From positions 423,001-487,000 of the forward strand of contig CAJNDT010005735.1 in assembly GCA_905221615.1 (NCBI GenBank): a DNA stretch of 64,000 nt, written 5' to 3'. The notes under the pieces were generated by a model. That model was not told the origin of the DNA, did not search any database, and was given only the letters and a program-made list of their open reading frames with translations. The translations under genes were made by a program, and so were the position numbers. This DNA is from Symbiodinium sp. CCMP2592. Taxonomy: Eukaryota > Sar > Dinophyceae > Suessiales > Symbiodiniaceae. Shown in pieces: positions 29,204 through 39,354 of this stretch (position 1 is the stretch's first letter; each line of letters opens with the position of its first letter).

Positions 29204-29761
29204 ACCCTAAGCCCTACACCCTTATAGAACCTTTAAAGGGGCCCTTAAAGGAACCCTTGTGACTACCCACGAACCTCCAAGAAGGCCATTGAAAGAGGCG
29301 CATCCCCTCTGGCTGCCACAGGCAATCTCGTCGCCGACCCACTGGCTCCAACAATCAGAGGCGTCTGTGACTCTTACCATAACTACTATTACTACGGTTG
29401 ATGATATAAATCCTGCGTTACATCCCCCCCGTCTTCGTGGGTGGGGGGGTACAAATTGAAACTTTCAATTCCGGACTCTCCCCCACCCCCAGAATGCATC
29501 CGCAGGACTCGTAATTGAAACATTTCTGCTTGGACACCTTCACAGCTAAAGCATAACATAAGTATGATAGAGACAACATGTAATTGAAACTTTTCTTCGG
29601 TTGACATGTCGAAGGCACTCCCAAGTTGTTTCGGACACTGTTTTGGGCTCTCGCGACAGAGCAGGGTGCACGTGCTGTCTCGTGGGTGCCTTTGGCATCC
29701 CAAAAAGGTCTGGCAACCTCACGGCTCCTTCTTTCAAAGCTGAAACCTTAGGGTTGAAACT

Positions 29762-30048
29762 TCAGCCTTCTAGGATCCAGGTCTTCCCGCTCACCACGAC
29801 CCTAGATGAGTGGAATCGGTATGAATCGGGCGGTGCTTGCGGTGTGTCCACCAGGATCTGCCAAGCCACGTAAAAGGCCCTGCAGCTGCCTGCCCCGTGG
29901 ACTCGACGCCGAAGGGGACCGTGGCGATGCAGGCGAGTCCTGCATGCCAAGGCAACAACGGGTCGTAAATAAGCAGGTGTGATTCAGGCTCGTTCCAAAG
30001 CCCAGTCGCCTCAGACGACGACGATGCAACCTCTGGCTTCTTTGTCAT
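29762..30048 (-). pseudogene. Captured gene fragment inside the 2.3 kb insertion (frame break)
   Basis: Minus strand. From ATG at 30,048 the frame reads MTKKPEVASSSSEATGLWNE then PESHLLIYDPLLPWHAGLAC. Past ~29,890 the better coding frame is shifted (AFYVAWQILVDTPQAPPDSY then HSSRVVVSGKTWILEG, TGA at 29,762). Either a frameshift or an unrecognised intron separates them. No family recognised. Confidence 0.4.
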
Positions 30049-30321
30049 CGCCTGAGTTCATCAATGCTCAAGGACTGCTTGGTGCTATCATGTGCAACCG
30101 CACACCTATCGAATGCAAGCCAGGCACGAAGAACGCTTGGACCTTCTGGTGACAAGTGAGCAGCGAGTCGGAGTCGTGCACCTTCAGGTGTTCCTCAGCT
30201 GATAGTCCGCGAGAAATCGATAGTCGGTGCTGCGGTATGCTGCGTAATGCCGCGGAGCTGCCGGGATCTCCATCGTCCGCAGAGCTTCCGACATCTCTCG
30301 ATCTCGCTGCTCACGCTCCAC

Positions 30322-30600
30322 CTAAGTGTAGGTCACAGTCGCCAGGAGACGCCTCCAATTCAGCCCAGCAACCTTGGCCCGGAACGCCGCTATCTCCAAG
30401 GCTCTCGCGGCCGCCGTGGCTGGGTCATCATGAAGGAGAGTGCCATAGCGACCAGGGCGAACTTTTCTCCTGGAAAGAGGAGAAAAGTGACAGAGAGAGC
30501 GAAAGAGAGCCAGAGAGAGAGAGCCAGAGAGAGAGCAAAACGGCGGCCAAAAGGCCTCCGCCTTGGCCGCAACCGATGAGACCTTTGTACCTGGGCTCAC
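30322..30600 (-). CDS. Possible captured coding fragment inside the insertion
   Basis: Minus-strand frame with good codon bias at its end (TLLHDDPATAAARALEIAAF then RAKVAGLNWRRLLATVTYT, stop). The upstream half overlaps a GAGA-rich tract (30,480-30,540), which weakens the call. Confidence 0.3.
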   Translation of the reverse strand: MSPGTKVSSVAAKAEAFWPPFCSLSGSLSLALFRSLCHFSPLSRRKVRPGRYGTLLHDDPATAAARALEIAAFRAKVAGLNWRRLLATVTYT

Positions 30601-30796
30601 GAATGCTCAGATCTCATAGAGAGCGGTCTCTCCTATTTAGATGAGTCACGTCTGGATCTCGCCAGTCGCTCTCTCCCGAGAGAGAGAAACCCAGTTGAGA
30701 AATGCTTCGGCGCAGTGAAAGAAGCTGTTAGCCCGGTCTGGCAGGATGCGGCTGCAGAGTGAAAGAAGCTGTTAGCCCGGTCCGGTCTGGCAGGAT

Positions 30797-31046
30797 GTGG
30801 CTATGGTGAGTGTGCTGCATGCTTCATGGTCCTCTCTTCTCCCTGGCTTGCCTAAACGGCTTCGGAACCTCCGTTCACAACAAGGCCAAGCAATTCCGGG
30901 CGAGCTCAGACCGACGAGGCACCTGGCCTGCTTGGCGATCTGGGCCTTCGTCGGTGTTCTCGTCGTACGACTCCAGCTCTTTCCGCCAGGGATCCTGACA
31001 GAAGCATCAGAGGCCATGCCAATCAAAGTTTTCAGGTATGCTTCGA
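30797..31046 (+). CDS. Possible exon with one TM segment inside the insertion
   Basis: Plus-strand frame rich in G/C third positions, reading RHLACLAIWAFVGVLVVRLQ then LFPPGILTEASEAMPIKVF and ending at a canonical donor TTTTCAG|GTATGC near 31,034. It contains a ~20-residue hydrophobic segment. A direct duplication (GAAGCTGTTAGCCCGGTC) lies just upstream at 30,722-30,785. Confidence 0.35.
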
Positions 31047-31749
31047 AGCAGTGCTTAGGCATCGACGTCCAAAACTCGTGGTGACTCGCTCTCTCGCCGG
31101 CTCCGCCCTGGAACTTCCAATCACACCTCGCGAGCAACACTGTGCTTAGCCCTCCAAATCTGCAGATCTGGATCGAACAAGGCAGCCATCGTCTTGCCAG
31201 GGCAGGAAGCCACGCCCTGGAGAAGGTTTCTGATTTTGTGGCCGGTTTTCTGATGCTTTCGAGACTCGGCTTGGGGATCACAAAGGGGCTGTCGCCCCGC
31301 AGTGGCGTCATCAGCCGCCAACCATTTTTTACCGCGCCCCATCACGTGTGTCTGTTCGTCTTTCTGCTTTGGTGGCCTTCTGCTGTTGCTGATTTCGTCT
31401 GTGAGAGCTCCGAGCGCTGCAAGCACACACACGCACAGCACATGTCTGCAACATTCTGCAACTGACCGCAAGTCTCTGCAGCACTCTCTCACCCTCTCAG
31501 ACACCGCTTTGAAACACTATCCCCCACCCCCCCCCCCAAATCTCAATGCTTGTACTTCCCATATAGCCTGGGAGTGCACTAGTTCTTCCCCTACACGCCA
31601 CCCCTATATGGTTTTCCCTTGTAGTCCCTTAATGGAAGCTACCCAAACTGTAATGGAAACCGGATATTGAAATTCAATTATGTGCCCCCCCCCCCCCCCC
31701 CAATGTTTCAATTATAAGGCTGGGGGGATTGCGTTACCCATAATAAGGA

Positions 31750-31813
31750 ATATACCATTATTCCCATAGTTCAGGGTCCTTAAGGTAATGCAGGATTTAT
31801 ATCATCAACCGTA
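31750..31813. mobile_element. Right part of the IE-E element split by the 2.3 kb insertion
   Basis: Continues CCATAATAAGGAATATACCA to ATATCATCAACCGTA, matching 18,711-18,790; the left part is at 29,391-29,423. Confidence 0.85.
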
Positions 31814-32958
31814 CCACTCTTCCATTCCCTACTAACCAAAGGTAAGAACTGTCACCGCTCCAAGCTCAAAACTTACACCCTAAATCCTCAAAACTTAAAC
31901 CCCAAACCCTCAAACCCTAAACCCTCAAACCCTAAAGTCCTGAAATCCTAAACCCTAAACCCGCCAACCCTCAACCCTGAAAGCATAGACCCGAAGCACA
32001 AAACCCCAAACTCTGGCTCGCCATTTACTTTCTTTACAGCCTTGATCGGACAATCTGACTGCTGGGATCCCTGTGCGGGTCGGGGACTGCTGTTGGCCCG
32101 CAAGTCTACACATTGCCTCAGACAGTGGGGTTGAGGGTATAAGGAGTAAGGTTTAGGGTCTATAGGGTGTAAGGCTTGAAGATGGAGTTTAGGGAAGGTT
32201 GCTGCAGGATGCCCACGACTCTAAACATGACACGGCGCCAAGATCCTACTTATAACAAGGTCGTCGGCCCAAACATTCTAGAAGTCCCAGCAGAAAGAGT
32301 ACCCAGGAGTTGGAGGCTGCGTGGTGCTATGTTTCAGACTGCTAGATCATGCGATTTAGGGCCTATGGGGCCTAAGGGTGGTAAGTTACCGCGTTACCTT
32401 CACTGATCCACGGATACCGGAAACCCCAAGCCCCAAGACCGATAATCCTAAGAGGAGTTCCGTAATAAGCGACCCGTAAAACCCCGTGAGAGCCAAACAG
32501 AACGCACAAACCCCCAAGGAACCCTATAAATCCCTATAGATCCCTTTAAAGGAAGCCTATACATCCCTATAGATTCGTAGGGATATTGGAGTCTCATGAT
32601 AACTATTCATACAACAATCAATCCAGGAGGTTAGAACTCACACTGCAAGTAGCTGACTCCCCTGTGCCATCGAGGCTCAGGCACTAGCCCACACTCAGAA
32701 GCATGCCTTGGGTCGAGCGCTCCGGCTTCGGGAAACTAGGATGCCTAGGAAAAACTAGGTAAAAATATTGGGTAACCTTATGAGGAACCAGAGGACTACA
32801 AAAAGGGAATAAGGGTACCACACTTTCAACGGAACGTAGGACTACAAAAAAGGGAATAAGGGTACTACAATACTACAACCAGAGAGGGCTGTTCCAACTG
32901 ACACTTCGCCTCGGGCCTTTAAGCATGAACTCAGAGAGAATCACCTTCAGATGTTCAC

Positions 32959-33041
32959 ATGGGAGGTTCAGAAAATGGGGGACCCCAATATGGTACAAGG
33001 ACCCCAAAATTGAGGTACCCCTAATTTTCCGAAACTCCCAT
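32959..33041. mobile_element. Inverted-repeat element, family IE-A
   Basis: Paralogue of 19,936-20,018. Confidence 0.8.
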
Positions 33042-33292
33042 GTAGCTCGCGCTAGTAGGGATTCTCAAAAACCATACAAGCAGCCTTTCCGAAGCTGTGC
33101 AAAACAGTGTCGAAGACTGTGCATCAGATGCTGGGATCGGTACTTCCAAGTGACGTTGCACCCGTTGGTTCACATCCGCTTGGGGTTCGGGGTTTAGGGT
33201 TTAGGGTGCTTAGGGTTTGGGGTCTAGGGTGGATTTAGGTTGAGCTATCTCCGCGACCGCTATCCACTATCTGGCATCAGCCCCGGCAGCAG

Positions 33293-36200
33293 CTAGTGGC
33301 TAGTGCTCAACAAGGACCTAGGCACAGAGAGGCTGACTGCCAAAAAGGCCGTAGTCACCACCTTCGACGTCGCATCACTGGCTGAATCGCTCAAGTTGCT
33401 GCTTGTGCTGGTGGTGGTGACAACCGTCGCCGTCTTGCCGGTGACCTGTTTCAGGTTCCAGGTTTAAGTCTACCACATGTCCCCCCCCCTCCGAAAAAAA
33501 AAAAGACATAAACACAAAGCAAGTACCCAAAATCAAAACTAAACTCCACGCACGAAGGGATCTGCTGCCCGAAGGGAAGGGATCTAACACCCCAAAGGGG
33601 CCCAAAAGCCCGACCTCCACGGTGCCGGTGTAGCCCACGTCCGTGACCGCCTTGGCGATGGCCGTGTTGGTGTCGGCCACGGAGACCTGCTCGATCGCAG
33701 CCTTCGTTTCCTGTGGCAAGTAAGCATTTGGGAGTTTCCGAAAATAGGGAACCCTAATATTGCACCCCAAATATCAAAATCCTTATTGTAAGGACTCCAA
33801 AATAAGGTACCCCTAATTTTCGGAAACTCCCATTTGTAGAAAAGCAAGCGCAAATAAACCCGAAACCTGAACCCTTAACCACAAATAAAACCTAAACCCA
33901 AAGCCCTAAGCCTAAGCCGTGTGCTTTTGCTGCCGAGTGTGAGTACAGGACCCCTATGTCGGAATCTCCCCCCCTAACTAAGGCCGACACCCTCAGATCA
34001 GACGAAGTTTCTGCATCCGTGATGTCATTGGGGGTTTCGGTTCAGGGTTTTCGGACCTCGCCAGACCCCGACCCACTCTGAACTACACTACTCCCCACAT
34101 GTTGTGTCGGGTTTTTACTCCAAAAGTGAAGCGCTTCTATGTTAGTAGAAAACACACCCGGCTCGGCTCTGGTATCTGGAGCCCCCAAGAAAGCCCCCTG
34201 GTTTCCGAAGCTTCCCTCCTCGGCTGCTTGCGCACTGGGGAGGGTCACCTTGAAGATGGCCACGAGCGTGGTGGAGAGCCGCCTTGTGCCAAGCCGTCGA
34301 GATGCGTTGACTTCCACAAACTCGACCGTCACCAGCGACGGATCCACTCCCATTGCACTAGCAAACCCGTCCACCATGGCATCCTTCAACGTCTCGTTCT
34401 CGGTAATCACGGTGGGGTCGTCCACTGTGAGCTCCACGGAAACTTCAACGACGGTGGGGACGGGTGCCATTGTGGTCGTGGTCTCGTCGGTCGGGTCGGT
34501 CGTGTCGGCGGCGGTGGTGACAGTGCCAGTGGTGGTGACGGTGCCAGTGGTGGTGACGGTGCCAGTGGTGGTGTCCGTCACCGTCATCGTGGCCGTAACC
34601 GTTTCGGTGGAGGTGTCCGTGGCTGTCATTGTGTCCGTAAGCGTGGTGGTGGCAGTGGCCGTAACCGTGGTAGTAGCCGTGATGGTGGCGGTGGTGGTCA
34701 CGGTGGTGGTTGGATACACTGGATCAAACGTAACCACATACGCCTGGCCGGATTTCGCACCCGAAAACGCGGCCATCGACCCATCCCCCGTCAGCAATGC
34801 AGACTGACAGCCATCCAGCTCGATCTCGACGCTAGGGTCGGTCCCCCAAGTCGTCCTCTGCTCGTCTGGCACTTCTCGCAAGCTAATCCCTCCCGAATAT
34901 ACGACCCTCATCCCGCCCTCAAGCTAGAGTGTAGTATAGTATGGCAATCTTAAACTGCACCACCGTTTTGACAATCATGCATGCGGGGGGAAGCAAGTCA
35001 ACGTATGGTCTTTCGGTCCTAATATTCGGATCCCACGTTTGTCCCTTTTACCAGGGATCTGCAAACCGGAAACTCTGAGAAATTGGGAGGAGCCGTCTCC
35101 CAAAAGCACAGCTTAAGCCAGCGTGAGAGTGAATGCTCAAATCACAACCCTTCCCATAGAGACTTCTCGTAGAGCGTCCCACCATCGCCACTGAGCCATG
35201 CATACTTGAAGCCGCTCGACTGCAAGGTGCAACAAACGAACATCTTGGAGCCGTCGTCAGACATGGCTGCCGAATCACACGTGTACTGGCCGCGACTGCC
35301 AAGTAGGACCTTGGTGGGGGCTTCGTAAATGAGAGGGTCCTAAACTCCGAAACCCCAAGCCTTTAAGATCCTTCATGGGTAGTTGTCAAAATTAAGGTCC
35401 CTTTTTTGGGTACCCTAAATATTAGGTGCCATACTATAGTAAGGATCCAAAAAGAACCCTTATTTTGACAACCACCCTCGTGTTCTTGGCCCCTGGTTTC
35501 TGGGAATCCGCCTCGGTCCACGTCGCGCCCATGTCGGAGCTCAAGTAAGGCATGCCGCTCTGCACCTTGGTGCTGCGAGAAAGACTTCCGGCACACACGG
35601 TTTAGGATTTAGGGTTTAGGATTTTCAAGCTCACATGATGCGTGGGCTGCCGGCGGCTCAACCGTGCTTTCGAAAATACCCTAAACCCTCTCTCGCCAAG
35701 TCGCAACAAGGACCTGAATCATGCCATCGGCCGACAGGGCGATGTCACCCATTTGGCTTCCTGAGTTTGGGGCCGCGGCCTCCATCCAGGTCGCGCCCGA
35801 ATCCGTGCTGGTGTAAACGCCTCCACTACATGGGTAGTTTATAATGTATATACTCTGCGATAATGTACTATACTAAACCTACTTTAAAATATACTATAGC
35901 ATACTATAACATACCATAACATACCATAGCATATTGCAACATCATTACCATAATGTGCAACACCGTACTGTACTGCACTGTACTGTGCTATACTATACTA
36001 TACTGTAATAACCTGTAATTTCATAAAACAACATCTAAAGTCATTCGATATCCTATCGTATCATGTAACCTAAGGCCTTTGCCGTTGGAAACCCGAACTG
36101 CCTCCATTCGAATATGAGCTGGAGTATTGGGCCGTCACCACAAGGAGGGAGCCGTTGGCTGTCCTTCTGGCAGCGTCAGGTTTACAGGTTTAAGGCTTAG

Positions 36201-36909
36201 GGTTTTAGGGTTATAGGGTTTAGGGTAATGTAGGAACCTGATTGAGAAACCTTGGGCCTTTATTAAAGCTCCTCCTGTTTTGGGGTTATAGGCCCAAGGT
36301 CCCCCAAACTCGCAATTGTCGTGCCAAGCCGCGAAGCTGCGTCTCCGAACCTCATGGCGATGCCGCTTTCCTCAACCCAATTCTGGCCACCGTCCGCGCT
36401 TGTTGAAATGTCGGCATCACTCGATGTCACGACGATTTTCGAGCCGTCATCCGACATTGCGGTAGCTGTCCACGCGCTGCGCCTTGTTGGAGATTTATCT
36501 TGTCAAGCACACTACAAACAAACCAAGCAGTGATGAATCCTTTGAAACGATGATGGGCATGGCAAGAACACACTGATCTCCAAACAAGAAGAAGGCGCGA
36601 GGAGATCTCCGTCCAATTGTCGCCGCCGTTGTCGCTGATCCAAAAGTTCGAACTACGCGGAGCAGTTGAAATCTTAGACCCGTCAGCAGACATGGCCACG
36701 CCCATCCAGGGCTTGCTGCCGGGCTCAGTCCTCTGCGTCCAAGTTGCACCCGAGTCCGTGCTGATGTAAAGAGGGGCATTGTCGGGTCCGGCAACCATCT
36801 TGGTGCCATCAGCAGACATGGCCACGCGGCAACCGGAGCCAGCGCCGACAAGCACGGAGTTCATACCCCGAGCCAGGCCGAAGACGGACAGCAGCACGAG
36901 AGGCAACAT
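33293..36909 (-). CDS. Secreted BNR/Asp-box repeat protein with Thr-rich stalk and SEA-like domain, copy 2
   Basis: Paralogue of the 20,270-23,888 gene with the same exon order. Located exons: E1 from ~36,909, E4 ending 35,476, E5 from 35,285, E6 ending 34,219, E7 33,710-33,615, E8 33,445-33,293. The predicted protein is nearly identical. Differences include an in-frame insertion of ten residues (STETVTATMT) in the Thr-rich stalk and synonymous changes such as GCG/GCC before the E5 MSDDGSK. The E4-E5 intron (35,475-35,286) again starts inside an IE-B terminus. The telomere-unit insertion of copy 1 is absent here. Both copies look intact. Confidence 0.72.
33727..33835. mobile_element. Inverted-repeat element, family IE-A, in BNR gene copy 2 intron
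   Basis: Paralogue of 20,704-20,812; its right terminus (CTAATTTTCGGAAACTCCCA) is closer to consensus than in copy 1. Confidence 0.85.
35377..35477. mobile_element. Inverted-repeat element, family IE-B, supplying a splice donor
   Basis: Paralogue of 22,347-22,447. Confidence 0.85.
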
Positions 36910-37575
36910 GTCAGCAAGCTGAGATGCTTTGAATATGCTCGCAGGGGGATTCTGCACCTTTGGGCCAAACTGCGACTGAAGACTTGGAATAATTCAGACG
37001 TACGCAGGGCAATGACAGCAGCACGGGCAGCACCATCTTCCTCAATCTGTTACTCCATTTGGGAATTTCCGAGAATAGGGGACCCTCGTCTAATGCCCTA
37101 AATAGTACGGGGTTTAGGGTTTAGGCTCTCTTGGTCGCGGGCCCTCAAGCCTCAACCCTAAACCCTAAACCCGGAGCCCCCTGAAACCCCAACAATCCCA
37201 GTCGCTCACCTTCGCAGTGCTCTGAATTAGGGTTTAGGGTTTCGGGTTTTTTGGGGGGTGTAAGGTTTAGGGCTGGGGCTTCGTCTTCGAGGCCTGATAG
37301 CAAGCAGGTGTCTCGGATTGGAGCCTCGAGGTTGGGAGTTTTGGGGGTTTGGCGTTTTAGGGCACGGGGCTTTACGGGTTTAGTATTCCGGGGGGGGGGG
37401 GGTTAGGGGTTTAGGGTTTTTTCGGGTTTAGGGTTTAGGGTTTTAGGGTTTAGGGTTTAGGGTTTCAGGGTTTAGGGAAAAGGATGAGGGCTGCAACAGC
37501 CGCAATACTTAGAATGATTAGAGGGTACTGTAGCTATCACAAGGAACCCAGAAGTGTTGCTGGTTGTCTAGGCTT

Positions 37576-37684
37576 CTTTACTACGGCTCATGATATAAAT
37601 CCTGCATTACTTTAAGGATCCTAAACTATGGGAATAGTGGCGTATTATGGGCTATGGGTAATGCAGGATCTATATCATCAACAG
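37576..37684. mobile_element. Inverted-repeat element, family IE-E
   Basis: Paralogue of 24,566-24,674. Confidence 0.85.
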
Positions 37685-37974
37685 TGGGGCTCAGAGTTTG
37701 GGGTTTTGGCCTCGGGGCAAAGAACTCCCTGGGACTCCTCAGGACGAAGTTGTCGTGGACATCATCATCATCAGCCCTAAGTCCTCCACCCCTAACCCCT
37801 AAACCCGAAAGCCCTAAACCCCTAAACCCTAAACTCTAAACTCCCAAACCCTAAACTTAAAAGCCCCAAGACCCCTACACCCTAAGACTCTACAATCCCT
37901 AAATCCTCAACCCCTAGACTCCCCCGACCCCTATACCCTCAGCCCCTACACCCCAAGCCGCAAAACGCTCCACA

Positions 37975-39225
37975 TCACGACGTCACCTCCAGCTCCAGGT
38001 CGTCAAAGTCGAAGTCGAAGCCTATGTGCTTCGCCATCTGCTTGGAAGCAAACCTGCTCTCTGACAGTGAACACTTGAGGTTTAGGTTAGAAGCTGCCCC
38101 CACCCTGTAATAGTTACTATAAGGACTATATCAGGGCCCTATTATATTCCTATTATATTCCTATTATATTCCTATTATATTCCTATTAAACCACTATTAC
38201 AAGGTCCGGGGGAGCTTCTACGGTTCAGGGTTAAGTCGGGTCCTGCTTGGGGTAACTCCACTTAGGGTACTTATAACTCTACCTATAGGTTTAGGGTTTA
38301 GGGTTTAGGGTTCAGGGTTTAGGGTTTACTTACTAAGTCCCCTGCCCCTCCAAGCAGGGTTGTAGGATTTAGGGGTTATACGAGGTTCGGGCGGCTTCTC
38401 GGCTCGATGCGCGGTTGCTTTGCAGCCGCTTCTGTGTGCAGAAATCAGGTTTAGGGAATGTACGCTTAAACCTAAACCCTAAACCCCTAACCCCTAAAAC
38501 CCTAAACCCCTAAACCCTAAAACCCTAAACAAGTATAGGGATTTCAGCCTTTTAGGGCCTCCCAATGAGGGAATCCTCGATACAGAGCACAGCAGATCCG
38601 CAGTACCGTCAGACATGTCCGGGGCCAGTTTCTGAGGGGGCTCCTTACCTGGAGGATCAGGGGAGTGAGAGGACCTTATATGGGGCTGTAAGTCATTATG
38701 AGTCTAGGTACCTTAACTATAACCCTAGTTACTAAGTCCCATGATCCTCTTAGTAGACCCTAATCCCCAAACCCTATAGATCCCTTTAAGGAACCCCTAT
38801 ATAGATCCCTTGAAAGGGGCCCTTTTTAAGGAACCCTAGTTACTAAGTCCCATGATCCTTCAAGTAGAGTTGTTGGGATCCCACTGCTTCCGGGTCTTTG
38901 CCACTTCTGGGGACCCCAAAAGAATTCACTGCAGGGGCTTAGGTTGGGCTTACTTGGAGCTTACTCGGGTGGTTACAAGGGGGTATGGGTCATAATTAAA
39001 GGCACCCTGCTGATTTATAAGCCTACTTATGACTACCCATGAACCCTACACCCTAATCCCAAAGGATCCCTTTACCCTATAGATCCATTTAAAGGAACCG
39101 TACTTACAAAGTTACTTATAACTACCCATGAACCTCCAAGTAGGGGTCCTGGGGAAAAGACGGAGGGCTCTCGCCTTGCATGGATCTTTTGGCGCAGCCG
39201 GTAAGTTGGAGCGGAAACGGACGAC
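37975..39225 (-). CDS. Hypothetical gene, five phase-consistent 3' exons with element-derived introns
   Basis: Minus strand. Exons 39225-39134, 38928-38858, 38643-38559, 38431-38382 and 38073-37975 join to ~131 codons with no stop until TGA at 37977-37975. Introns: 39133-38929 (GT-AG, donor in IE-C terminus), 38857-38644 (GA-AG, both sites in IE-D termini), 38558-38432 (GC-AG, telomere-like repeats) and 38381-38074 (GT-AG, contains IE-K). The product is basic, then acidic at its end: APTYRLRQKIHARREPSVF, VNSFGVPRSGKDPEAV, KLAPDMSDGTADLLCSVSRI, ASKQMAKHIGFDFDFDDLEL. No domain recognised; the acidic DFDFDDLELE tail is conspicuous. Upstream exons probably continue to 40.4 kb. Confidence 0.6.
38091..38221. 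mobile_element. Inverted-repeat element, family IE-K, with internal 11-mer repeat
   Basis: Termini GAAGCTGCCCCCACCCTGTA and (inverted) GAAGCTCCCCCGGACCTTGT enclose four copies of TATTATATTCC. Lies in the last intron of the 38-39 kb gene. Confidence 0.8.
38644..38864. mobile_element. IE-D element(s) forming an intron
   Basis: Plus strand: CTGGAGGATCAGGGG ... ACTAAGTCCCATGATCCTTC AAGTAG, with an internal second right terminus at 38,735-38,757 and AAGGGTTCC-type motifs, so this is a composite or nested IE-D. Intron 38,857-38,644 starts and ends inside its outer termini. Confidence 0.75.
38966..39140. mobile_element. IE-C element, composite, forming an intron
   Basis: GGGTGGTTACAAGGGGG at the left; two right termini (ACTACCCATGAACC at 39,032 and AACTACCCATGAACCTCCAA at 39,120). 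The minus-strand donor TTGGAG|GTTCATGGG at 39,133 lies in the outer terminus. Confidence 0.7.
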
Positions 39226-39354
39226 CTCAAGAAGGGTGGGATTCAGGGTTCAAGGATTACGGTATGGTTTAGGGTTTAGGATTCAGGGATTAGGGTATGG
39301 TTTAGGGTTTCGGGCTAGGGGTATGGTTTAGGGTCTAGGGTAGGACCTCAAAAC

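Larger units (their letters stand above)
29424..31728. mobile_element. 2.3 kb insertion in copy 2, probable non-autonomous transposon carrying gene fragments
   Basis: Copy 1 reads GCGTTACAT|TGCGTTACCC without interruption (18,706/18,707). Copy 2 has 2,305 bp here, flanked by AT on both sides. The insert begins CCCCCCCGTCTTCGTGGG and ends AAGGCTGGGGGG, a short C-run/G-run inverted terminus. Subterminal AATTGAAA(C/T) motifs cluster within ~190 bp of the left end (29,453, 29,513, 29,582 and an inverted copy) and, inverted, within ~70 bp of the right end. Right-end poly-C runs (31,505-31,550 and 31,685-31,702) are notable. No transposase is visible. It contains gene-like fragments on both strands. 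Confidence 0.8.
25790..37889. repeat. Segmental duplication, copy 2 (with 2.3 kb insertion)
   Basis: Second copy of 15,114-24,877 in direct orientation. Without the insertion 29,424-31,728 it is ~9.8 kb. Similarity stops at CCCTAAGACTC followed by TACAATCC (copy 1 continues into a CTCA repeat). Confidence 0.97.

Noticed and set aside
34099-34953. Plus-strand frames of 284 and 222 codons opposite the BNR/SEA gene
   Set aside because: They are antisense shadows of the Thr-rich stalk; the minus strand has the domains and phase-consistent splice sites.
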